Shown here: positions 25,061 to 34,109 of the stretch, one piece after another
How positions within the stretch are numbered: the stretch's first letter is position 1
Layout: each line of letters opens with the position of its first letter
Origin: Oscillatoria acuminata PCC 6304
Lineage (GTDB): Bacteria; Cyanobacteriota; Cyanobacteriia; Cyanobacteriales; Laspinemataceae
NCBI RefSeq assembly: GCF_000317105.1
Contig: NC_019693.1
Span: forward strand, 6,015,227 to 6,079,226
Reading direction: 5' to 3'
DNA: 64,000 nucleotides
Position numbers and translations under genes: made by a program
Notes under the pieces: generated by a model
Told to the model about the DNA's origin: nothing
Databases searched by the model: none
The model's input: the letters and a program-made list of their open reading frames with translations, nothing else

Positions 25061-27367
25061 TTATTTCTCAATCGGTTGAAATTCTTTATGGGGATAGGTT
25101 TTAACCGGGAACTGGAAGATGGCAAAAATTGCCTTCATGGTAAAGATAAACATCGATACGGTTCCCAAGGCGAACACAATATCCCCGGGAATTCTTAACC
25201 AGACGGTCCAGCGCATCCAGGGGGAACCGATGACTTCGGCACTTCGGGCGTACCAGGTGCCGTATTCTACGGATTGGGCGAGTTGATAAAATCCGTTGGG
25301 AATTAAGCCAAAGATGAGCATCATGACTAATCCGATATTAATGGCCCAAAATGCGAATTTAATCCAGCGATCGTCCCAAGCGTCATCCGGGACGAACTCG
25401 CGTAAGGCAAACAGCATGAGGGCGATCGCCAAGCAGCCATAGACCCCAAATAAGGCGGCGTGAGCATGAATCGGGGTGGTATTGATTCCTTGGGAATAAT
25501 ACAGCACAATCGGTGGATTAATCAAGAATCCAAACACGCCTGCACCGATTAAGTTCCAGATACAAGTGGCGATAAAAAATCGCAAGGGCCAGCGATAAAA
25601 TCCTTCGGCTTCTTTGGACAATTTTAAGGTTTTTAAAATTTCAAAGCCAATCAGGGTTAACGGGACGACTTCTAAGGCGGAAAAGACGGAACCGATCGCC
25701 GCAATAAACGAGGGTGTTCCGGAAAAGTAAAGGTGATGTAGGGTTCCTATCACACCACTGCCTAAATATAACAGGGTGGTTAAATAAGTAGCACGCAGGG
25801 CCGATGACCGTCGTAAAAAGCCTAATTCACTGCATAAATAGGCAATCACAACCGTGGCAAACACCTCGAAAAATCCTTCGACCCAGAGATGAATGACCCA
25901 CCAGCGCCAATACTCGGCAATACTCAAGGGCGTGTGATTAGTGTACATCAATCCCACGGAATAAAACAGGGGAATGGTAATCGCGCTATAAAGGAAAAAG
26001 TGACTTAATCCCGTTGGACTTTTTTCCTTTTGTAAGGCGGGTTTAAATCCGCGATACAGTAACCACAGCCAAAATATCATCGCGGCAATCAGCAAGATTT
26101 GCCAAACTCGCCCGAGTTCGATATATTCATAGCCTTGATGTCCCCACAAGAAGCTATTTTTGACACTGAATAGCCCTTGCACTGCTGACCAAGACCCAAT
26201 GAGAGAACCGACAACCACGACGGTTAATGCCCCCAATAAGACACTATTGCCGAGGGCTTGTCCTTTCGGTTCATAGCCACTAAATCGCGGCGCAAAATAG
26301 AGTCCGGCAGCTAACCAGCAGGTAGCAATCCAGAAAATTGCGAGTTGCAAATGCCAGGTTCTCGTGGCGGCATAAGGGAGATAGAGGTTCAAGGGAATGC
26401 CATAAAATCCTTCTCCTTCAACGGCATAATGGGCGGTAAACATTCCCATCATGATTTGCACGAGAAACAGTGCCATTGCTACGCCAAAAAATAACGAGGT
26501 TACTTTCTGGCTGGGGGTGGGAATTCGCACAGCGGGACGGGCGGGAACGGGTAATACTTCGTCGTCTTCTTCTTTTAAATAGATGAAGAGAAAAATCCCA
26601 ATTCCAGCAATTAAAACAATGACAGAAACGATGGACCAGATTAGAAATTGGGCCGGCGGTTGGTTGCCAATTAAATCATCATGAGGCCAATTTGCGGTAT
26701 AGGAAAATGGGGCATTGGGCCGATTGGCGGATGCTGCCCAAGAGGTCCAGGCAAAGAAGGCGGTGACATCGTGAATTTGACTATCATCTTTGAACCAACC
26801 GGAAGGGATGGAGTGAATAGCTGACCCTTTGGCTAACAGTTCATGATAGTCTTTAAAAACCTCCTGGAGTCCTTTACTTTGAGCATCGGTTAAAAGGAGT
26901 TCGTGGGTTTCGGGACTATACCGATTGGTTTTAAATTGTTCACTGACTCGCGCTTGCAAACTGGCGCGTTCGGGGGCTGGTAATGCTTGTAAATCCTTTT
27001 GAGAAAAGCTGGGATTGTTGTTGTATAATATGCCTGCGGTGGCTAATCCCCAGCGATGTAAGACATCGGCGGTCCAGTCTGGGGCGAGGTAGCTGCCATG
27101 TCCCCAGATGCTGCCAATATCTTGTCCTCCGCGAGAGAGGTAGATTTCCTGTCCGGATTGGATGTTAGCTTGGGTGACGAGGATTTCTTGATTGGGCGAT
27201 CGCACGATATCAGGAACGGGTGGGGCATTCTTGGAAATGACCGCCCCTGCCCAGAGTAATACACTAAAGGCAATGATACAAATCAGTGCTAACCAGGCGG
27301 GTAAGGTGAGTTGTCGTCTCCCCGGACTGATTGCACCTTTGGCATCTAATAGGGTTGAATCTGCCAT
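25061..27367 (-). CDS. norB: Quinol-dependent nitric-oxide reductase (qNOR, NorB)
   Basis: 768-aa member of the haem-copper oxidase superfamily that reduces NO to N2O using quinol. The N-terminal extension of about 230 residues between the first two helices (SGQEIYLSRGGQDIGSIWGHGSY) is characteristic of single-subunit qNOR and has no CxxCH haem motif. Then follow about 13 membrane helices with conserved His: RTWHLQLAIFW, HLWVEGFFEVF, IGTLHHLYFSG, and HAHAALFGVYG near the end. A cyanobacterial NorB of this type exists in Synechocystis. No norD/norQ or NO-responsive regulator is adjacent. 392 bp of upstream DNA has no gene. Confidence 0.93.
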   Translation of the reverse strand: MADSTLLDAKGAISPGRRQLTLPAWLALICIIAFSVLLWAGAVISKNAPPVPDIVRSPNQEILVTQANIQSGQEIYLSRGGQDIGSIWGHGSYLAPDWTADVLHRWGLATAGILYNNNPSFSQKDLQALPAPERASLQARVSEQFKTNRYSPETHELLLTDAQSKGLQEVFKDYHELLAKGSAIHSIPSGWFKDDSQIHDVTAFFAWTSWAASANRPNAPFSYTANWPHDDLIGNQPPAQFLIWSIVSVIVLIAGIGIFLFIYLKEEDDEVLPVPARPAVRIPTPSQKVTSLFFGVAMALFLVQIMMGMFTAHYAVEGEGFYGIPLNLYLPYAATRTWHLQLAIFWIATCWLAAGLYFAPRFSGYEPKGQALGNSVLLGALTVVVVGSLIGSWSAVQGLFSVKNSFLWGHQGYEYIELGRVWQILLIAAMIFWLWLLYRGFKPALQKEKSPTGLSHFFLYSAITIPLFYSVGLMYTNHTPLSIAEYWRWWVIHLWVEGFFEVFATVVIAYLCSELGFLRRSSALRATYLTTLLYLGSGVIGTLHHLYFSGTPSFIAAIGSVFSALEVVPLTLIGFEILKTLKLSKEAEGFYRWPLRFFIATCIWNLIGAGVFGFLINPPIVLYYSQGINTTPIHAHAALFGVYGCLAIALMLFALREFVPDDAWDDRWIKFAFWAINIGLVMMLIFGLIPNGFYQLAQSVEYGTWYARSAEVIGSPWMRWTVWLRIPGDIVFALGTVSMFIFTMKAIFAIFQFPVKTYPHKEFQPIEK

Positions 27368-27639
27368 TGCAATATTTCCCCCAATTTATCGATGGATTAT
27401 TTTCAACTCACTCGATAGTAGCGAATTTAACGGAAAATTGACCAGTTTATAAAAGTTTATATTTTAATTAGATATTTTTGGGGTAAAACTTGATAATTTC
27501 CACCCATTTGGTGTTGACAAGCTGCTGAAAACTGTCAATAAATATAAAAATTTATGAGCAGAGGGAGAAAATTAATTAAAATTGAAAGACTATGTTTATA
27601 GGTGGAGATGCGATCGCCTCTTCAGGGAATAGAAATTCT

Positions 27640-27731
27640 AGGACTGCGGTACTTCATGGGTTAGAAACCGGGTTTCTTGATAAAATCTTGGGTGATGGGC
27701 AACACATCTGGGCGAGAAACCCGGTTTCTTG
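27640..27731. repeat. GAAACCGGGTTTCT inverted-repeat element
   Basis: Arms GAAACCGGGTTTCTTG (27664-27679) and GAGAAACCCGGTTTCTTG (27714-27731) around a short inner stem. The left flank TCTAGGACTGCGGTAC...GGTTA is shared with 3264. It lies upstream of norB within a 392-bp interval that otherwise shows no gene. Confidence 0.75.
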
Positions 27732-27759
27732 TCCTGCTTATTGATGCGGGAACCGATGC

Positions 27760-28248
27760 CTATTGAAGGGTAACTCTCGCCCCAGATTGTTCGAGTTGCC
27801 GTTTTGCGGATTCTGCTTCTGAGGCGGGAATTTGCTGGAGGATGATTTGCGGGGCAGATTCAATCAAGTTTTTGGCTTCTTTGAGTCCTAATTCGGTGAG
27901 GACTCTCACGGTTTTCAGGGTAGCAATTTTAGACTCGGGGGGGACAAATTGTAATATTACCGTGCAAAATTCCGGGGATAGGGTGAGAGGATTATTGTCT
28001 TCGAGTTCGGGGATTTCGATGTCTAAATGATGAAGGATCAAATCGAGTTTTTGTTCGATTTGTGTGAGGCGGCGATCGGTCTTTGTTGGGGTGGGATTGT
28101 CCCAGCGTTGTCGTTCGATTGGTTTGAGGAGGTTTTCCTGAGGCTTGAGGGCGTTAGGGAGACGCACTTTTTGAATAACGGCGAAAAGTCCTATCCAAGT
28201 TAATCCACTGACAGCGATAATAAAGATAGATATGATGACACTTTCCAT
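27760..28248 (-). CDS. Membrane-anchored ribosomal L7/L12 C-terminal-domain protein
   Basis: 162 aa. Residues about 4-24 form one transmembrane helix (ISIFIIAVSGLTWIGLFAVI). A basic linker and a short coiled segment (RRLTQIEQKLDLILHHL) follow. The last 70 residues match the bL12 C-terminal domain: FCTVILQFVPPESKIATLKT, then VRVLTELGLKEAKNLIESAP and a terminal EAESAKRQLEQSGARVTLQ. In the ribosome this domain recruits GTPase factors; here it is tethered to a membrane and the L12 dimerisation domain is missing. Its role is unknown. It lies downstream of hisB and upstream of norB on the same strand. Confidence 0.82.
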   Translation of the reverse strand: MESVIISIFIIAVSGLTWIGLFAVIQKVRLPNALKPQENLLKPIERQRWDNPTPTKTDRRLTQIEQKLDLILHHLDIEIPELEDNNPLTLSPEFCTVILQFVPPESKIATLKTVRVLTELGLKEAKNLIESAPQIILQQIPASEAESAKRQLEQSGARVTLQ

Positions 28249-28310
28249 CGTTTTTGATTGGTTGTAAAGAGGATTAGGAGATGCACAATATATAGTTTAA
28301 AATTTGGGTG

Positions 28311-28363
28311 TTATCCCCCGTTGCTTGTTGCAATGGGGGATAACGACTGAAGTCGTTACTACG
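28311..28363. repeat. Hairpin plus palindromic core downstream of hisB
   Basis: TTATCCCCCGTTGC pairs with GCAATGGGGGATAA (one mismatch), and the GTAGTAACGACTTCAGTCGTT core follows in reverse orientation (28341-28363). It sits 12 nt past the hisB stop, so it could end hisB transcription. Confidence 0.65.
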
Positions 28364-28374
28364 AACGGGGGAAT

Positions 28375-29040
28375 TTAAAGAACACCTTTAGAACTGGGGA
28401 TGGTGGTGGCGCGACGGGGGTCGATTTCGGTTGCCATGCGCAGACTGCGGGCGAAGGCTTTAAAGGTGGCTTCGATGATGTGATGGGAATTAATGCCGTC
28501 GAGTTGGCGGATGTGGAGGGTCATTTGGGCGTGATTGACGATCGCCACGAAGAATTCTCGCACTAATTGGGTGTCATAGGTGCCGACTCGTTGGGTGGGG
28601 ATCTCTAAGCCATAGCTTAAGTGAGGGCGACCGGAAAAGTCGAGGGCGACTTGAATCAAGGCTTCATCGAGGGGGGCGACAAAGTGACCAAACCGGATGA
28701 TGCCTTTGCGATCGCCGAGGGCTTTACCCAAGGCTTGACCTAATGTAATTCCCACATCTTCATTGGTATGATGGTCATCAATTTCTATATCCCCGGTGGC
28801 TTTTACCTCTAGGTCAATCAAGCCGTGAGAGGCAATTTGATGTAACATATGGTCGAGAAAGGGCACACCTGTAGCAGCGGTACAGTTCCCTTGTCCATCG
28901 AGATTAATCGTTACATGGACATCGGTTTCCCCAGTGGTGCGTCGGACGGTGGACATCCGGGGGAGTTGGCCTAAATTTTGTTCGGAATCAGCTTTTGTAG
29001 AACTCTCGGAGGAGGAAGTCGGGCTAGTTCGGGTCTGCAT
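28375..29040 (-). CDS. hisB: Imidazoleglycerol-phosphate dehydratase
   Basis: Sixth step of histidine synthesis: imidazole-glycerol-phosphate to imidazole-acetol-phosphate. Metal-binding family motifs are present: [24 protein letters not shown], and [16 protein letters not shown] near the C-terminus. It is the single-domain type, without a phosphatase fusion. The frame extends to 29154, but the ATG at 29040 ([11 protein letters not shown]) gives 221 aa with a short Ser-rich leader; an ATG at [10 protein letters not shown] is also possible. fabI lies upstream on the same strand with a 190-bp gap. Confidence 0.93.
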   Translation of the reverse strand: MQTRTSPTSSSESSTKADSEQNLGQLPRMSTVRRTTGETDVHVTINLDGQGNCTAATGVPFLDHMLHQIASHGLIDLEVKATGDIEIDDHHTNEDVGITLGQALGKALGDRKGIIRFGHFVAPLDEALIQVALDFSGRPHLSYGLEIPTQRVGTYDTQLVREFFVAIVNHAQMTLHIRQLDGINSHHIIEATFKAFARSLRMATEIDPRRATTIPSSKGVL

Positions 29041-29232
29041 AATTGGCTTGGGTGGCGATCGCAAAAATAGTCTTAATCTTGATCTTATCTTGTCTGTGGG
29101 GAAACCTTCAAAAATTAAGAGATAGAGGGCTTGAAGGAGAAGAGATCCCCCCAAAACCCCCTTAAAAACGCCAATCGGCTTTTGAGAATTGAAGTCAGAG
29201 TTTTAATCTGTAAATTCTTAATTCTTCAGGGG

Positions 29233-30009
29233 TTACATTCCCATAATGCAGTAGCCAGAATCGACATAGATGATTTGACCCGTGATGCCGCTAGATAAGT
29301 CGCTACAGAGGAATGCCGCAGTATTGCCGACTTCGGTTTGGGTGACGGTCCGGCGCAGAGGGGCCATTTCTTCCACATGATGGATCATGTCCAGGATGCC
29401 ACCGACGGCAGAAGAGGCGAGGGTCCGGATGGGACCGGCAGAGATGCCATTGACGCGGACATTTTGGGGGCCCATTTCAGCGGCGAGGTAGCGGACATTC
29501 ATTTCTAAGGCAGCTTTGGCAATCCCCATGACGTTGTAGTTGGGGATGACGCGAACGCCACCGAGGTAGGTGAGGGTGACGATGCTGCCGCCTTGGGTCA
29601 TTAGGGGTTTGGCGGCAGCAGCGAGGGAAACCAGGGAGTAGGAACTAATATCCAAAGCGCGGGTAAAGCCTTCGCGGGAGGTGTTGCTAAAGTCTCCGGT
29701 GAGTTCATCTTTACCGGCAAAGGCGAGACAGTGGATCAGGATGTCGATTTTGTCCCAAGTTTCGCGGATGGTGTCGAAGGTGGCTTGAATTTGGGCGTCA
29801 TCTTGAACGTTGCAGGGAACGAACAAACTGGGGTTGAGGGGTTCGACTAATTCTTTGACTTTTTTTTCTTGACGGCCCTTTTCATCCGGGAGATAGGTGA
29901 TGCCGAGATTGGCCCCAGCTTTGTGGAGTTGTTGGGCAATACCCCAAGCGATGGAACGGTTGTTAGCAATTCCGGTGACTAAGGCGTTTTTTCCTGTTAA
30001 ATCTAGCAT
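29233..30009 (-). CDS. fabI: Enoyl-[acyl-carrier-protein] reductase (NADH)
   Basis: Last reductive step of fatty-acid elongation. SDR-fold protein of 258 aa, the usual FabI length. It has the cofactor-binding start LVTGIANNRSIAWGIAQQL, the FabI-type active site YNVMGIAK (Tyr-x6-Lys), and the substrate-loop region NGISAGPIRTLASSAV. The start ATG at 30009 is preceded by GGAGGG-like purines on the minus strand. It is divergent from ntcA across 414 bp; hisB follows on the same strand. Confidence 0.94.
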   Translation of the reverse strand: MLDLTGKNALVTGIANNRSIAWGIAQQLHKAGANLGITYLPDEKGRQEKKVKELVEPLNPSLFVPCNVQDDAQIQATFDTIRETWDKIDILIHCLAFAGKDELTGDFSNTSREGFTRALDISSYSLVSLAAAAKPLMTQGGSIVTLTYLGGVRVIPNYNVMGIAKAALEMNVRYLAAEMGPQNVRVNGISAGPIRTLASSAVGGILDMIHHVEEMAPLRRTVTQTEVGNTAAFLCSDLSSGITGQIIYVDSGYCIMGM

Positions 30010-30308
30010 GGAGGGTTTATTCTAGTAAAAATTACTCAGGAGTACGGTTTTGGCCCCAGGGTGAGGCTGGCGGGATCATCGGGCTGTCCCCAAAAGAGCA
30101 GTCGCCCCTGGGTCTGTTCCCCAATTTGATTGAATCACAACGGGGGACTCTGGAACGGGGCTATTGGCCGATCGCCCTTCTGGGTGGGGTGGTTTTGCAG
30201 GTGACCCCTCGGAGGAAATCCGAGATTGGAATATTTTATCCAGGGATCAGCCAACTGGGGGCAATTCTGTATCCCCAAGCACAAAAAAACCGTGAAGCGT
30301 CCGTTTAA

Positions 30309-30322
30309 GTAATGTAAAGTAC
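30309..30322. promoter_or_regulatory. Consensus NtcA box (GTA-N8-TAC)
   Basis: GTAATGTAAAGTAC fits GTA-N8-TAC exactly, 102 bp upstream of the ntcA start. Autoregulation of ntcA through such a site is established in other cyanobacteria. I could not fix a perfect TAN3T -10 box at the standard distance. Confidence 0.75.
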
Positions 30323-30423
30323 AAAAGTCAGAGAACTCTAACAAGAGTGGGTCGCTAATGACAATAAACCGTTAGCAAGTTATCAAAAAAGAAGATACGA
30401 CATGACAATTACAAGGAACGGAT

Positions 30424-31095
30424 ATGGTAATGACCCAAGATAGACCACTAGCCGCAGTATTCCGTCAGATGGGAAGTGGATCGTTTCCCCCAGTGGTGGA
30501 GAATTACGAACGAGGAAAAACCATCTTTTTCCCTGGGGATCCCGCTGAACGGGTTTATTTTTTACTCAAAGGTGCCGTTAAGCTATCCCGCGTCTATGAA
30601 GCCGGAGAGGAAATTACCGTGGCCCTGCTGCGGGAAAATAGTGTGTTTGGGGTACTCTCCCTGATCACGGGTCATCGTTCGGACCGCTTTTATCATGCTG
30701 TTGCCTTTACCCCAGTCGAGTTGCTTTCAGTGCCGATCGACCAGGTGGAAAAGGCACTCAAGGAAGATCCCGACCTGTCAATGCTGATGTTGCGGGGCTT
30801 ATCTTCCCGAATTTTACAGACGGAAATGATGATTGAAACCTTGGCCCACCGGGATATGGGCTCGCGGTTGGTGAGTTTTCTGCTGATTCTGTGTCGGGAT
30901 TTTGGAGTGCCGACTTCCGAGGGGATTACGATTGATTTAAAGTTATCCCATCAGGCGATCGCCGAAGCCATTGGCTCAACTCGGGTCACCGTCACCCGTT
31001 TGCTGGGGGATCTGCGCTGTGAACAGATGATCTCGATTCATAAAAAGAAGATCACCGTTCATAATCCCGTGGCGTTGAGTCAGCAATTTACTTGA
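30424..31095 (+). CDS. ntcA: Global nitrogen regulator NtcA
   Basis: CRP/FNR-family activator that senses 2-oxoglutarate and controls nitrogen-assimilation genes. N-terminal effector domain (about 20-140) includes [20 protein letters not shown] and the effector-site region [13 protein letters not shown] long dimer helix follows. The [23 protein letters not shown] near 178-197 is the invariant NtcA recognition segment. Length 223 aa is standard. The ATG at 30424 has AAGGAACGG upstream. The NtcA box at 30309 suggests autoregulation. It is monocistronic by position. Confidence 0.96.
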   Translation: MVMTQDRPLAAVFRQMGSGSFPPVVENYERGKTIFFPGDPAERVYFLLKGAVKLSRVYEAGEEITVALLRENSVFGVLSLITGHRSDRFYHAVAFTPVELLSVPIDQVEKALKEDPDLSMLMLRGLSSRILQTEMMIETLAHRDMGSRLVSFLLILCRDFGVPTSEGITIDLKLSHQAIAEAIGSTRVTVTRLLGDLRCEQMISIHKKKITVHNPVALSQQFT

Positions 31096-31506
31096 TTTGA
31101 ACAAAACAAAGGTCAACTTTAACAACATAGGGCAGAGAAAATCAGGGGATTGGGGATCGGGGTGAGAATTAGTCAGTCTTCCGTTGATTTTCTGCCCTGG
31201 GCGGACTTTCAGAGGCTACAGTCTGCTACAAGTTACTTTATCCCAAAACCTAGGCTAATCAGGAGACTAGGACGGACAGAAAGGGCGATCGCCCTGGGAT
31301 CGGTAACCCATCATCCGGACATCCGGTGTGAGAGGTTGAGTCCATGCAGGCATTCAGCGAAAAAGGGGCAGGATGCTGCTGACAGGATCGGCAATTGGAT
31401 CTGTTATAGTGCAAAAGAGCGGAGCTTTGCCGGACGTCCTAGCAAAGTATTTTAGCTCCGAAAGTTTTTCTCTTGGCTAGATCTGGACGGAGTTAAATAA
31501 GTAGTG
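31096..31506. other. Gene-free interval between ntcA and DUF3084
   Basis: About 410 bp. A 101-codon plus-strand frame (31150-31455) has a mixed, Arg/Ser-rich composition without any recognised motif and is not called. A GCTCCGAAAG/GGAGC-type inverted stretch lies near 31421-31462. The promoter of the downstream gene should lie here. Confidence 0.5.
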
Positions 31507-33264
31507 ATGACGAGCGCATACGTCCTGATACTGGCTGTCTTAGTTTTGGGGGGGTTGCTCGCCACCCTGGGCGATCGCCTCGGTACCAAAGTCGGTAAGG
31601 CCCGGTTAAGTCTATTTGGTCTGCGCCCACGACAAACCGCTACAGTGGTCACCATTGTAACCGGGTTAATGATTGCTGCCTCAACCTTGAGTATCCTATT
31701 TGCCACGAGTAAATCGTTGCGAGTGGGCGTGTTTCAACTGGATGAAAAACTCAAAGAATTGCGAGAAGCTCAGAAAGAACTCGTGGCAGTGGTAACCGAG
31801 AAACAGCAGGTGGAAGCCGAACTTAACCAAGCGCGAGAACAGCAGGTGGCAGCGCAACAACAATTAAATGAGATTGACCGCTCATTGCAAGGGGCGCTCC
31901 AAAAACAAGCGGTGACTGAGGCTCAACTGAATCAGACTCAGGGGGAACTGAATCAAACTCAGACCCAACTCAGCGGCATTCAAACCGATTTTCAGAAAGC
32001 TAGAACCGAATTGAGTGTGATTGAAGGGAAATTCGATCGCGCTCAAAGTCAGCTTGAGGAGGTTTCCCAACAGGCGCAGAAGCTGCGGGATGATATTGCT
32101 ACCCTGCAATTGGAAAGGCGGGAGCTGATTGAACAGGGGGAGCAAGTTAGAGCCACGATTGTCCAGCGCGATCGGGAACTGGCAGTCAAACAGACTGAGA
32201 TTGAGGAGCAACGGCAGGAAGCGGCGCAGCAGAGGCAGTTGCTCACGGAACAGAAAAGCCAACTGGATGAGCAAATTCGCCAACTGGCTCAACAGCAGCA
32301 GCAAATCGCCGTTCAAGAAGGGGACATTGCCCAGCAACAGGCGCAAATGACGGAACAGGCGGCGGAAATTGCCCAGCAAAAGCAGGCGATCGCCGTTCAG
32401 GAACAGGAGTTACAGGAACAAGAGCAGGAAATCGCTAGGCAGGAAATGGAGATTGCCCAGCAACAACAGGCGATCGCCCTTCAGGAGGAGGAAATTGCCC
32501 AGCGCGATCGCCAGATTTCTGAGCAGGAGATGGCGATTTCGGAACAGCGCTCGTTGTTAAAACAGTTAGGCACTCAACAAGCATTTCTCCAAGGGGAAGT
32601 CCAAAGTTTAGAACGGGATTTTCAACTGTTGCGGGAAGGAACAGTGGCGATTCGCAGGAATCAGGTGTTGGCTTCTGGGGTCCTGCGGGTCCTCCGCCCG
32701 GAAACGGCACCGGAAGCAACCAAGCAATTGTTAACGGAAGCAAATCTGGCAGCGATCGCCTTGATTCGTCCGGGAACAACTCAACTGAATGAATGGGCGA
32801 TCGCCATTACAGAAACGGAACTGGACCAACTAATTGGCCAAATTGATGATGGTCAAGATTATGTGGTCAGAATTCTCTCCGCTGCTAATTATTTGTTGGG
32901 GGAACGGCAGGTGAATGTTTTTGCTGATGCGGTGCCGAATCAGGTGGTTTTCAATGAAGGGGAACTGGTGGCAACGACTTCGGTCCGGCCCGCTGAAATG
33001 AGTGAAAATGACATTAAAGAACAATTGAATTTATTGTTAGCTGCCGCGAACTTTAGAGCAAGGCGATCGGGGATTTTAACCGATGCTATTCAAGTGGGAG
33101 ATGGTCGTCTGGCCTCTTTGATGGAATTTATCAAACAGCTTCCCGACAATAATGAACCGGGCATCATTCAAGCGATTTCTGCTGACCAAACCTATACCTC
33201 CGGTCCCCTAACTTTAGAATTTACGGTGGTTCATGAGGGAAAAGTTGTGTTTCGCACGGAGTAG
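31507..33264 (+). CDS. DUF3084 membrane-anchored coiled-coil protein
   Basis: 585 aa. Two N-terminal hydrophobic segments (about 4-20 and 46-65, VVTIVTGLMIAASTLSILFA) anchor a very long Gln/Glu-rich coiled coil (about 75-370) with runs such as EIAQQKQAIAVQEQELQEQ. A C-terminal globular DUF3084 region follows (about 375-585). Function unknown; the layout suggests an envelope-linked scaffold. Starts GTG (31504) and ATG (31507) are adjacent; ATG is chosen. The YqgF-like gene follows 125 bp later on the same strand, a pairing I recall from other cyanobacteria. Confidence 0.82.
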   Translation: MTSAYVLILAVLVLGGLLATLGDRLGTKVGKARLSLFGLRPRQTATVVTIVTGLMIAASTLSILFATSKSLRVGVFQLDEKLKELREAQKELVAVVTEKQQVEAELNQAREQQVAAQQQLNEIDRSLQGALQKQAVTEAQLNQTQGELNQTQTQLSGIQTDFQKARTELSVIEGKFDRAQSQLEEVSQQAQKLRDDIATLQLERRELIEQGEQVRATIVQRDRELAVKQTEIEEQRQEAAQQRQLLTEQKSQLDEQIRQLAQQQQQIAVQEGDIAQQQAQMTEQAAEIAQQKQAIAVQEQELQEQEQEIARQEMEIAQQQQAIALQEEEIAQRDRQISEQEMAISEQRSLLKQLGTQQAFLQGEVQSLERDFQLLREGTVAIRRNQVLASGVLRVLRPETAPEATKQLLTEANLAAIALIRPGTTQLNEWAIAITETELDQLIGQIDDGQDYVVRILSAANYLLGERQVNVFADAVPNQVVFNEGELVATTSVRPAEMSENDIKEQLNLLLAAANFRARRSGILTDAIQVGDGRLASLMEFIKQLPDNNEPGIIQAISADQTYTSGPLTLEFTVVHEGKVVFRTE

Positions 33265-33389
33265 GGGATTGGGGCTGGCTTTTGCCCGGTTGGTGCAGGT
33301 TTAATCTGAATTAAGGTCAAGGAAGAATAGCTGGAGTAATTGCCAGGTTGGGTTCCAGAGATAGGGATAATTGAGAAGGACAATAAGCA

Positions 33390-33815
33390 ATGGGTAACGC
33401 TCAAACAGAAACCGTAATTTTGGGGTTCGATCCGGGCCGGTTAAAGTGTGGAATTGCCGTGATGAATAGCCGGGGCAAACTGTTGGTCCATGAAGTGGTT
33501 CCGGCAGAAGAGGCGATCGCGGTGATTGAATCTTTCTTTGACCAGTTTGGGGTGGACCTGCTGGTGATTGGCGATCGCACCACGTCGAAAAAGTGGCAAG
33601 AACATATTGCCGAATCCCTGTCTATCCAGTTACCCATTGTGCAAGTGGATGAACGCTACAGCACCTTACAAGCCCGCGATCGCTATTGGGAAATGTATCC
33701 GCCTCGGGGATTGACCAAGCTAATTCCCCAAGGAATGCGCCAACCTCCCAGGGCGATCGATGATATCGTCGCCATTCTCTTAATTGAGCGCTATTTAGCA
33801 ACGTTACCCAGTTAA
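33390..33815 (+). CDS. RNase H-fold YqgF/RuvX-like nuclease
   Basis: 141-aa protein of the RNase H-like fold related to YqgF (pre-16S rRNA processing) and RuvC. The first catalytic Asp is in ILGFDPGRLKCGIAVMN; LLVIGDRTT forms the second strand; VDERYST matches the YqgF-type D/E-E-R motif; and a terminal RAIDDIVAILLIERYL carries the last acidic residue. It is probably a cyanobacterial paralogue, since the canonical YqgF has a DxGxxRIG start. AAGGA precedes the ATG. Confidence 0.8.
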   Translation: MGNAQTETVILGFDPGRLKCGIAVMNSRGKLLVHEVVPAEEAIAVIESFFDQFGVDLLVIGDRTTSKKWQEHIAESLSIQLPIVQVDERYSTLQARDRYWEMYPPRGLTKLIPQGMRQPPRAIDDIVAILLIERYLATLPS

Positions 33816-33845
33816 AGGTTCATCTTTCAACCCAATGGAACACCG

Positions 33846-34109
33846 CTACAATTGCGCTCGAATGGTGAAAGAATAGTCTCCACCGGGTTCGAGTTGATAA
33901 TCACATTTTTCTAAAAACCGTCCCAAGGGTTCTTGAATTAAAGCGCGTCCCTGGGACGGTTCGATCGCCAATTTACCCACACGAAAACACCACCGGAAAC
34001 TCCAACTAAAATCTCCGGCACTGACTTCCCCTTCTAGGGTGCCCCGTTGCCAAGACTGATTCAGCACTCGAACATGGGCAGTGGTTCTAGGGACTCGCTT
34101 CCTACTCAC
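33846..34109 (-). CDS. DUF3146 family protein
   Basis: 87 aa, beta-rich and soluble, matching the cyanobacterial DUF3146 pattern: TTAHVRVLNQSWQRGTLEGE near the start, FSWSFRWCFR, and RFLEKCDYQLEPGGDYSFTI at the end. Function unknown. The GTG start at 34107-34109 overlaps the pth stop (GTGA, 4 nt), so translation is probably coupled to pth. It converges on the YqgF-like gene 30 nt away. Confidence 0.82.
   Translation of the reverse strand: MSRKRVPRTTAHVRVLNQSWQRGTLEGEVSAGDFSWSFRWCFRVGKLAIEPSQGRALIQEPLGRFLEKCDYQLEPGGDYSFTIRAQL

Noticed and set aside
31150-31455. 101-codon plus-strand frame after ntcA
   Set aside because: Arg/Ser-rich sequence without domain or ribosome-binding site; spans an inverted stretch typical of intergenic DNA.
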